Assembly: GCA_933207985.1 (NCBI GenBank)
Contig: OW240913.1
Span: forward strand, 324,735,700-324,799,699
DNA: 64,000 bases
Direction of reading: 5' to 3'
From: Pelobates cultripes
Lineage: Eukaryota > Chordata > Amphibia > Anura > Pelobatidae
Shown here: positions 55,833 to 64,000 of the stretch, piece after piece
Position numbering within the stretch: position 1 is the first letter of the stretch
How the letters are laid out: every line of letters starts with the position of its first letter
Program-made: the position numbers and the translations under genes
The notes under the pieces: model-generated
Told to the model about the DNA's origin: nothing
The model's input: the letters and a program-made list of their open reading frames with translations, nothing else
The model's database searches: none

Positions 55833-56758
55833 CACATTTACAAATAAAATGCAAACAGCCCTTGTGACTAGCTACATCTGCTGTAAAAGAGTTCAGAGAG
55901 TTAAAGATATTTGTGGCACGGTTTATATCTTATATCCAAGTGTATATGTAATCTGCATTTTCTTAAAAAACACAATATTGAGAATAGTCACCTATTGTAC
56001 TTAAGTTGCTACACTAAGTCACCCATTTATTGGGACACAGTGTTATAAGTAAGATGATAATGTGGCAGAGTGCTAGGTGTAAATCTGTTCTAGGACTGGG
56101 ATCCACTTAAATTATGGCAAGATTTCAAGTATTTGCTGATCTGATTGTCTCAAGGTCATATGTTTATGATTGTTTAGTAATATACAGTCCAGAGTTAATT
56201 TCACCTTCCACAAACACTATTGTGTTTTATACAGATTGCTCTAAAGTTATAATCAATGTAATGTAAAGAATATAAACGTAATTGGTCCAGCATAAATAAT
56301 AATACAGGACCTTATATTCAGAGTCAAAAAGACATAGGAAAGTAAAATGTGAAATATACTGCAAATGAAAGCAAATGATGCTGGCCTGTACAACGTTTCT
56401 CATTTTACATCAGATACTTAATAAAAGAAAATATGTTATCACAGCAGGAGCCCCAGCTGGAGTGGATAGCAAGTCCAGCCATGACCTAGAATGTGCACAT
56501 GTTGTTCTAGAAAAGCTATCCAGAGACAAAGAGCTTTTGAAACAGTGTCAAAGCGCTATACCTCTGGGTATGTGCATTATTACAAATGCATTTCTCGTTG
56601 CTCATTTTATTTTGTGTTGAAGAGTAAATCACACATTAAGAATATCATTTATTCATCAAAGAAAAGTATAATAAATTATCCACGTAACAGTGACTTAAAT
56701 GTGTGACATGCAACATAAAGAAATCCACAATTGATAGGTACCTTTAGTGAGTACACTT
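55833..56758. other. No gene seen
   Basis: AT-rich sequence without recognisable features; open frames at 56375-56706 are short and motif-free. Confidence 0.5.
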
Positions 56759-56759
56759 A

Positions 56760-56850
56760 CCGGGTTATTCACTAGTGTGAGAATTCCTAGTAAATTCAAA
56801 GTGAATTTCCAATTTAAGGCCAATACATCCAAACGGACTCAATTGACTGC
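56760..56850 (+). mobile_element. MITE fragment, CAGGGTTATTCACTA family
   Basis: Left end ccgggttattcactagtgtg followed by attcaaagtgaatttcc and tttaaggcc blocks; right half absent. Confidence 0.55.
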
Positions 56851-57291
56851 ACAGGTGGAGAAGCCAGGAAGGATTTGACAGATAAATAACTTATTTGCTA
56901 TTAGTTAATTTTTTTGTTCCAGGTACAAATTATAAATAAGTCTTGGGTGATTCATCATGGGTTATTTCACAAATTAACAACGAATTTATTCATCAAATTA
57001 AATCTGCTGAAGCTCATTTTCATTTAAATGGCTTCATCAATAAGCAAAAACTGTTGCTTCTCGGGTACAGAAAATCCATGGATAATTCATCAACGCCAAT
57101 TACACCCTACCAAATGCCCAGCCTGGGGTGGGGTGACCTCACAGGAAGTTATCGGGCAGAAATTAGAGCGCTAGAGCCCCAAACATTAACTAATGTTATG
57201 AACAATGCAAATGAAAGAGCCTGACTTTGCGAGACGACAAATGGAGCTCATTTAAAAGATGTAATCTTCTGTACCAAGTCAAACAAATCTC
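56851..57291. other. No gene seen
   Basis: A 93-codon frame at 56943-57224 shows no recognisable motif. The stretch forms the left flank of the solo LTR. Confidence 0.45.
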
Positions 57292-57296
57292 CATAC

Positions 57297-57897
57297 TGTC
57301 ACGATCTCTGGAACCAGATACGCTAACGGAACACAGACACAGGAATTACAGTACTGGTCCTTATAGTGGCCGGGCTATGCAAACAGAGAGAAGTCAGAAT
57401 AAAAGCCAAAGTCACAGGGAAACAGAGAGACAGGATAACTATAAGACAAGCCGAGGTCAAGGATCAGAGAAAGCAGGATAAATGGTGAGACAAGCCAAAA
57501 TTCGGTAACCAGACAATCAGACAAAGTAAATGCGCTATTGGGCTATCAAAAGACCACAACAGGGCAACAAGACATGGAAGAGGTAGGTTTAAATATGCCT
57601 AGGATGCTTCTGATTCGCTAATCTTCGATTGGAATTAATTATGACACGTGGAAGGTATTTGGTCCTTCCACTTGACCTGTGACGTCATATTTGTGCGCCG
57701 AGTCAGAAACACTGCCGAAGGGACTGAGATAGCCACGAGCGGTGGGCAAGTAATCAGAAACCGCCACTCACGGTGGACGCCAAATTGAAGTTGCAGCAAG
57801 TGGCGCAAAGTTACCAGAAGCCATCGCTCATGGAAGGAAGTCAGGTGAAGCCGGCGGGAGCTATGAGGAGGCAGGTGCCTGGGGAGAGGGCCTGACA
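57297..57897 (-). mobile_element. Solo LTR with 5-bp target duplication
   Basis: Starts tgtcacgatc and ends gggcctgaca, so TGTCA and TGACA are inverted ends with the TG...CA rule kept. catac flanks both sides (57292-57296 and 57898-57902). On the minus strand tatttaaa (57588-57595) would be the TATA box and TGACGTCA (57680-57687) lies upstream in U3; this sets orientation. 601 bp, no internal region, so it arose by LTR-LTR recombination. Gypsy-like origin is a guess. Confidence 0.8.
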
Positions 57898-58040
57898 CAT
57901 ACATTAAGTATTCACTGTATCTAATATCATTGAAATTGGTTAATTAATAACAAAATGATTGACTCCTAAAACTTTTCTCTGAATTTTGGCCCACTCTGTA
58001 TTAAAAAATATTTTTAAGTAGACAGTTGTCCTTTCACTTT

Positions 58041-58192
58041 GAGAGATAGTAACTAAAGTGAGAATTCAAAGTGAATTAAAATTAAATTTTCACTGTAAGG
58101 CCATAATAGCCAAACTGGAAATATATCTGACTCTGTTTTTTTCCAATTTGGCAATTTTTGGCCTTAAATTTAAATTCTCTTTGAATTTTCAC
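58041..58192. mobile_element. MITE, CAGGGTTATTCACTA family
   Basis: Left gtaactaaagtgagaattc and right aaattctctttgaattttc pair around a middle with ggccataatagccaaact and its inverse. It abuts the next element at TTAA. Confidence 0.65.
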
Positions 58193-58196
58193 TTAA

Positions 58197-58352
58197 AGGA
58201 ACACAGCCACTAGAGACTGGCTTAACGCCAAATGTAAACATAGCAGTTTCTCTGAAACTGCTATGTTTGCATCTGCAGGATTAAAACCTGAGGGACCTGG
58301 CACCCAGACCTCTTCATTGAGCTAAAGTGGTCTGGGTGACTATAGTGTCCCT
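58197..58352. mobile_element. TTAA-flanked MITE containing hairpin-rich unit copy 3
   Basis: TTAA at 58193-58196 and 58353-58356 bound 156 bp beginning aggaacacagccactaga and ending gactatagtgtccct. The interior carries the aacatagcagtttc/gaaactgctatgtt stem and ggacctggcacccagacc, shared with the two units inside the hAT element at 53 kb. Confidence 0.75.
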
Positions 58353-58599
58353 TTAAGTTGTTATGGTGCCAGGAGGCCCCTGGAGGCACTCTTACCTCAA
58401 GGAGTTAAATGGTTTGAGAGTTTAAGATCCCTCCAGCTGCAATGTAGTGCCCCTGCCTGGTGGCACTCCATTCTTCCTGTAAGTGAAAATTCAGAAACCA
58501 CATGCCACCGGGGGAGAAGTGGAATCACTTCTGGAAGCAACTTTTAAACTTTTAAATGGTTTTAAACCATTCCAGAATCATGGAGATGGTAGTAGACAA

Positions 58600-58770
58600 G
58601 GAACAGAAGACTGCAGCTGGGCAATACCCAGTTACCCTACTATTAAGAAGAAGGCACATGCGAAGGTGGACAAATACCAAGAACTGAAAGAGTAGCTAGA
58701 AAGGATGTGGAATATGAAGGTAGTAGTAGTCCCATTTGAGAAAGGCACACCCCCAAGATGAGATTTCATG
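58600..58770 (+). pseudogene. Possible retrotransposon polyprotein C-terminal relic
   Basis: The frame reads KKKAHAKVDKYQELKE, a stop, then LERMWNMKVVVVPFEKGT. This recalls the EKxxKYQxLKxxLxRMWxxKVxVVPVVIG block near the C-terminus of some vertebrate non-LTR reverse transcriptases with a restriction-type endonuclease (R2/R4-like). Only about 40 residues support it and the assignment is from memory of the pattern, so it is weak. The assembly gap begins 70 bp later. Confidence 0.35.
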
Positions 58771-58840
58771 TGGGGCATCTAAGATCTATCAACAGATAAT
58801 GAGCAGAGCCCTCATACTGCAAGGCATCTGGTAGAGGACC

Positions 58841-59141
58841 NNNNNNNNNNNNNNNNNNNNNNNNNNNNNNNNNNNNNNNNNNNNNNNNNNNNNNNNNNNN
58901 NNNNNNNNNNNNNNNNNNNNNNNNNNNNNNNNNNNNNNNNNNNNNNNNNNNNNNNNNNNNNNNNNNNNNNNNNNNNNNNNNNNNNNNNNNNNNNNNNNNN
59001 NNNNNNNNNNNNNNNNNNNNNNNNNNNNNNNNNNNNNNNNNNNNNNNNNNNNNNNNNNNNNNNNNNNNNNNNNNNNNNNNNNNNNNNNNNNNNNNNNNNN
59101 NNNNNNNNNNNNNNNNNNNNNNNNNNNNNNNNNNNNNNNNN
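58841..59141. other. Assembly gap (301 N)
   Basis: Run of 301 N bases. The minus-strand frame that spans it is meaningless. Confidence 1.
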
Positions 59142-59455
59142 AATCCCCTTAACGGTGCATTCTGGGAGGATGATCCCTCTCGTGCAGCGGTGCCTGATGG
59201 GAGAAATATGTTGTCATGTAAGTCCCCCATGTAGTCCCCTCTGGGAGTGCCCCTGGGAAGGGACTCAGGAAACCCCTTGCATGGGGACTTGTATAAATTG
59301 TCCAGCCGATTAAAAGGATTTCAGTTGACTCTCAAAACTGTGTCTCATCCGGTTATTGGGAGGTTGGGGATATTGCCTTGTTGTTTCAGCGCTTGACTGT
59401 GGATTCGTTTCTGAACCAGCGGAAGTCGTGGATTCATTATTGGCGTTCCGCTACA
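59142..59455 (+). mobile_element. Possible LTR 3' portion
   Basis: tataaatt at 59292-59299, an attaaa signal near 59309, a T- and G-rich downstream part, and an end at ttccgctaca resemble the promoter/R/U5 part of an LTR. The left half falls in the gap, so neither end pairing nor a target duplication can be tested. Confidence 0.35.
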
Positions 59456-59928
59456 TACGTGATCATATGTCTATGTATGTATGAGTTAGTGTGTTTACTA
59501 TATGATGGTTTTAAGTGATTTGAAGTGGTCATGGTGTCTGGAATGTGTATGTGCATTGTTATGCATATGATACACATATAGAGTCTAACTCCTCTGCTGC
59601 TGAAGGCAAAACGCCACCTCCAGCATTGTCATTAGAGCATCGTTTGCCAGCCTGGAACAAGGGTTCTGGGTGGATAATGTTAACTCTATGCATGCTCGGT
59701 GTCTGTCACAAGATGCTAGGGACAGACAGCCAATGGCAGCATGGTTCCACCCTCCATTCACCCATGTCCTCCAACCAACAGAGGATGATAAGGCAGCAGG
59801 GAGATGTTGTCCTCAGCACTGGATCCAGGTGAGTTTAAGCTCTTTAATTTTGCTTGAGGAGACAAGCTGAAAAAATGGAAGCTAAAGGAACACTCGTGTA
59901 TGGGGTTAACCCAAAAACTGTAGAAATA
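59456..59928. other. No gene seen
   Basis: Unassigned. One 95-codon frame (59545-59832) shows no known features. Confidence 0.45.
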
Positions 59929-61555
59929 AAAAGAAGAGAAGGAATGAGTGTCCTAAGAGAATATAAAATTTTACCTCTAATAGTAATAATAAAATCTCGT
60001 ATCCATAGTTAAGGTAATGCTAAATAATAGACTGAAGTGTACGTACACTCTAATAAGTGACAATCTAAATAGGAAATTATGTGAAGATTTCCTCTAATGA
60101 GAAATACGTTAATACATGAATGGCTAGGTTCTGTTTTGAAAAATACAGATACCTAAATTTACAAATATACAATTAAATTAACTAATAGATAACAGAAATA
60201 TGCACATGCGCATAGGAGGTCCTGTCCGAAAATGACAGAGACCTTCACCGCTGATATAAACTGAAAAAAATAAATAAATAAAAAGAAACTAAGGTATGTA
60301 CATAATGAAAGGAAGGTTCTAACTGAACGTTCTCAGAAACCTTCCCTGCCACGGAGCCTGAGTCTGAATAGAAGTTGGCTGTCCGTTATTCAATAATATT
60401 CAATGTGGAAAATAACTGACAAATACCCTGAGCATAAACAGGTCCTGTTCAAAAGTTTTCAGAGACCTGGATATAAATGTGTATGAGAAATCAGATGTTA
60501 CGCAATTAACAAGTAGCTAAAACTATCATTAACCTGTATAGCCAATAAATGAAGTTGATAAAGGATATTATTTTACAGGTAAGTCAGGCATGCAAGTCCA
60601 GTGTCTTCAAGTTAGAATAGAGCACCGAAAATGCAGCCGAGCAGGTATCGTATAAATAGATAGTGTGATTTAGCGAGAGAAATATGTGACCCTAGGATCT
60701 AACCGGGGATATATTCATAAACCATAAATGTAATGAGGATATTTGTTGGATACAGACTTCGTGGATGGAAGAAATCTGCTACCTCTATAGGTGGGGGAAA
60801 TTCCAAGTGATTTTGTCTGTATTTGTAACAACAGACCTTCTATCTAGTATAATAACTGGATATTTTCATCAGTCCTCCCCACAAAAACAAGAAAATTATT
60901 GGTAGCAATAAAGTACAACTTGGGATTGGAGACATGTAACTGAAATAGTGAATAAAGTGGAAATTAATTGCTAGGTCTCAAGAATCCCTGAGAGCCCCTG
61001 ACGCGCGCGTTTCGCCCACAGCTCATCAGATGCAAATACAAATACAGACAAAATCATTTGGAATTTCCCCCACCTATAGCGGTAGCAGATTTCTTCCATC
61101 CACGAAGTCTGTATCCAACAAATATCCTCATTACATTTATGGTTTATGATTATATCCCCTGTTAGATCATAGGGTCACATATTTCTCTCGCTAAATCACA
61201 CTATCTATTTATACAATACCTGCTCGGCTGCATTTTCTGTGCTCTATTCTAACTTGAAGACACTGGACTTGCATGCCTGACTTACCTGTGCAATAATATC
61301 CTTTACCAACTTAATTTCTTGGCTATACAGGTTAATGATAGTTTTAGCTACTTGTTAATTGCGAAACACCTGATTTAGCATACACATTTTTATTCAGGTC
61401 TCTGAAAACTTTTGAACAGGACCTGTTTATGCTCAGGGTATTTGTCAGTTATTTTCCACATTGAATATTATTGAATAACGGACAGCCAACTTCTATTCTT
61501 TCTATTAAAGGTTACGTTTTATATTCTCTTAGGACACTCATTCCTTCTCTTCTTT
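59929..61555. repeat. 1.6-kb foldback (inverted repeat) with CGCGTTTCG loop
   Basis: Outer arms pair aaagaagagaaggaatgagt with its inverse at 61536-61555. The left arm then has about 380 bp absent from the right arm, after which arms at 60366-60827 and 61038-61500 match almost continuously, roughly 460 bp each. The 210-bp loop (60828-61037) contains cctgacgcgcgcgtttcgcc and agctcatcaga. No coding frame follows either arm. It looks like a palindromic non-autonomous element; superfamily unknown. Confidence 0.88.
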
Positions 61556-62540
61556 AATTTTGCTTGCATTTTTTGGGTGGAAGGGATGGGAGGAGTGGAG
61601 GGGAGGGGGACAACATAGGAAGGGTTGTAGTAACGCTTCAATATTTGTAAGCATCCACCACAATGTTTTGTGATATTATGGTGACATTGACTTGAATTTT
61701 TGTTTTGACATTTTTTTTTTTTTTTTTTACAATTTTAGGCACCTCTAACATATCTGCTGGAACACCTGGGATATAAATATGGCACTTAAACACCATAACC
61801 CAACTGCATTTCTTTGTTACATGAGTTGAAATGTTATGGAATAAAAGATTTCTACAGTGCGCCATGCTGCATTTATTTGTGAGATCAAAGCAAAAAATAT
61901 ATTTGATGTTTTCATCAATGCTTTGAAATTATATTTTTTAAGTGAAATGCAGAGCCACAGACACATTTTAAATACACACTGCATGTTTGAAAGACAAACA
62001 ATGCTTATCTATGGTATTTCCTTTTCCTTTTATGCAAAGAAGTCTGTTTGCAAGAAGTTTGGTAATTCCTAAATCATCATAGCCTATTAAAATTGCTATG
62101 TGGTTACATCACCAAGAATGATCAAAGATTTCCGACAACCTCAGATATGCAAACTTTCACCCATTAACAACCCAAAGACAGCTACAAAGTAAACAAGTTA
62201 AACACTCATTTCATATTGTCATTGTCCAGAAGTTTGTTTTGTAGTCACTATGTTTTTACAAGCTACTGTAAGAATTATGGGTTATCTGACTATCGCCCCG
62301 TGTGGTTACATTGCAGATAGCATCTTATGCAGCTTTCAAGTTGTTAGTTAAAAATTGTGTCTGCCCAAACATAACAGCCTTAGAAATACTGGCTTAGCGC
62401 TTAAATATTAAAACAAATCCATCACTAATTATTATAATTACTTTGTGTTATTTTATGGTTTATGCATTTTGGAGGCAGTATTTTAGAGAATCCTCATTTT
62501 GTTATCCTTCAATGAGTATACAAGATCAGAAAATAAAATT
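61556..62540. other. No gene seen
   Basis: AT-rich with a T-run at 61711-61729. No recognised coding or element structure. Confidence 0.5.
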
Positions 62541-62549
62541 AGGTGATGA

Positions 62550-63240
62550 GTCCACATCGGCATGGGTCGGAAAATAAAAAAACAGAGACCAGACAAGCCG
62601 AAACCGGGCACGAGTATCGGCGACCTATGACGGCAGGCACACGGCTCCACAATGCCCAAGATGGCCGCCTACATAGGGAGAGCTCCGACTTCTCGGACAA
62701 CCAAAGCCTTGAGCCCAATACTGCCCCCTAAACAGGCCAAAACGGTGACACCCGTCGACATGTTCCGAATCTCGAAACAAACCAAGGCACCAGCCATGGC
62801 ACCGCGAGACCTTATTGTCCGCTTTCAATCGTAGCAAGACAAGACAGCAGCCCTGGGAGCTCTAAAGGGAAAAAAACGCTTCAACTTTGAGGAATCACTA
62901 CTCACCTTTTTCATGGACTTATCAGGGGGCACCCTAGCGTGGCGGAGATCCCTACAGCCCTTCTCACAGCTCTTGCATGAACGATACATACCGTACAGAT
63001 GGAGAGGTTCCCGCACGCTGGCTGTCCTCCAAGGCACCACATCTCATCCAGTACAGGACCTCGAAGGGGCAGCAGCCATCCTAGAGACTCTGGGTCTGCC
63101 ACAGGACGCCCTGACCGGCAGAGGGGCAAGGACGGCGACCGCAACGTGCGTCTGGGACCAAGCCGGCACGGCTCCGTGTATACCGAGAAGTTCCTCAACG
63201 GACGCCTACAAAGTCGCAACTACCTGAACTCCAACCGCTG
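62550..63240 (+). pseudogene. Tx1/L1-like ORF1 relic
   Basis: In one frame: KMAAYIGRAPTSRTTKAL upstream, APRDLIVRFQS, a TAG stop (62832-62834), QDKTAALGALKGKKRFNFEE, LLTFFMDLSGGTLAWRRSLQPFSQLL, YIPYRWRGSRTLAVLQGTTS, HPVQDLEGAAAILETLGLPQ. These are the RRM-like and C-terminal blocks of L1 ORF1 proteins, which bind the element RNA. The stop is the only break seen in about 130 codons. ORF2 does not follow; after about 63240 the sequence is AT-rich and not recognisable. GC content is well above the surroundings, and caagatggccgcc (62657-62669) upstream is a YY1-like site common near L1 5' ends. Confidence 0.75.
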
Positions 63241-63748
63241 GACTCTAGAAGCAGCCACACACCAATCCTGCCACTTTACTGGCACAAGCTCAAAACTGTT
63301 TGTTTTAAGTTCAGGCACTTAGCCTGTTTATTCGATGCCACTACGTGATATCCAATGTGTTCCCATATTGCATTAGCTTTTTTAAAAATGTGCATAATGT
63401 GCTCCTGGATAACCAGCCGGTTTTCTTAACTCTTGTTAGCCATGTAGGTCTCCTAGCATTAAGTTTATTTTATTTTATTTCCTAATCATAAATCACCAAG
63501 CATTTTCGTTTAAATTAAGTCTCCTTTCTAAAACATTAACCTAGCAAGCTTTAGGGTACGCTTCTCCAATCCGGGGCATAGGTTGAGGATGGACTATCAG
63601 GACAGAATTAACCCTTATCCCGCCACTGAACTGCCTGCTTCCACAACTTACTAAGTTCATCAAGTTTTTTTTTTATTTTTTTATTTTTTGTGATTTTTGT
63701 TGTTGTTTTTTGTGATATTGGCTCCTACTCCTCACGAATGACGCTAAC
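63241..63748. other. No gene seen; possibly L1 3' UTR
   Basis: T-rich runs at 63665-63710 could belong to an L1 3' region joined to ORF1 by deletion of ORF2, but no ORF2 block is visible. Confidence 0.35.
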
Positions 63749-64000
63749 CAGGGCCGGATTAAGAGCACAGTGGGCCTGGTGCTGACAATTATGATGGGCC
63801 TAATTACGGAATCTTATTGACCAAAAACACTAAAACATACCTCCCAAGCGTCATGTATCTGATGGAGATGGTGCTGGAGGGAAACTCATAGGATGCAGCT
63901 ATAAGAAAACACATACTCTATGCTAATCCCTCTCTAATTTATGATTTCATCTTTCAAGTAAATCCATAACCCTAAACAGCAGTGTCCAGCGAAGCAGGAA
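63749..64000 (+). mobile_element. hAT-like element, left terminus, runs off the window
   Basis: Begins cagggccggattaagagcac and shares gggcctaattacggaa, ctctctaatttatgattt and cagcagtgtccagcgaagca with the copy at 49859-50040. CAGGG-type termini suggest hAT. Right end outside the window. Confidence 0.65.

Noticed and set aside
58766..59230. Minus-strand frame across the run of N
   Set aside because: The middle is an assembly gap, so the frame has no meaning.

Overview
This window looks like a piece of a large, repeat-dense anuran (frog or toad) genome: AT-rich vertebrate DNA crowded with non-LTR retrotransposon relics (Tx1/L1-like, CR1 and L2 clades), Tc1/mariner and hAT transposons, TTAA-flanked palindromic MITEs, one solo LTR and GT-rich minisatellites. 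I see no intact host gene, no tRNA or rRNA gene and no CRISPR. It reads as an intergenic or deep intronic tract. The only host-like coding trace is a decayed C2H2 zinc-finger fragment near 29.0-29.2 kb on the minus strand. The assignment to frogs rests on the repeat families; I cannot name a genus.

Layout. 1-3.8 kb: Tx1/L1-like ORF2 relic, split from its A-rich 3' end by a dispersed repeat. 3.8-7.4 kb: no gene seen. 7.4-12.9 kb: mosaic of short dispersed repeats and MITEs. 12.9-15.2 kb: nothing recognised. 15.2-16.0 kb: hAT-type MITE. 16.2-21.2 kb: two CR1 elements of one family, the first old and internally deleted with an SGNH-esterase ORF1 relic, the second with a 367-codon open RT C-terminal half; between them is a minus-strand retroposon relic holding another CR1 tail. 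22-26 kb: repeat fragments and a degenerate telomere-like tract. 26.3-28.4 kb: a Tc1 copy interrupted by a CR1 insertion. 29.9-32.2 kb: two TTAA-flanked MITEs. 34.2-35.7 kb: a complete Tc1-like transposon whose open transposase has an Asn at the second catalytic position. 35.9-36.4 kb: hAT transposase relic. 38-39 kb: (TA)n, a palindromic TTAA MITE and a small MITE. 41-45.4 kb: GT minisatellite inside hAT-like termini, a foldback with mirrored CTACCCC/GGGGTAG arms and a TTAA MITE. 47.3-49.4 kb: L2 element. 49.5-51.9 kb: minisatellites, one switching strand orientation twice. 52.0-53.9 kb: hAT element with perfect 8-bp target duplication and a CpG-rich palindrome centred on a CRE. 57.3-57.9 kb: solo LTR with 5-bp duplication. 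58.8-59.1 kb: assembly gap. 59.9-61.6 kb: 1.6-kb foldback. 62.5-63.2 kb: L1 ORF1 relic. 63.7-64.0 kb: a hAT-like terminus running off the window.

How the parts relate. There is no operon or pathway. The useful relations are nesting (CR1 in Tc1, CR1 tail in a retroposon relic, MITE units in hAT) and the repeated use of inverted repeats. I found no convincing new gene system. The best candidates for a second look are the CRE/ETS-centred palindrome in the hAT element, the mirrored foldback at 43 kb, the orientation-switching minisatellite at 51 kb, and the open Tc1 transposase with a lost catalytic aspartate.
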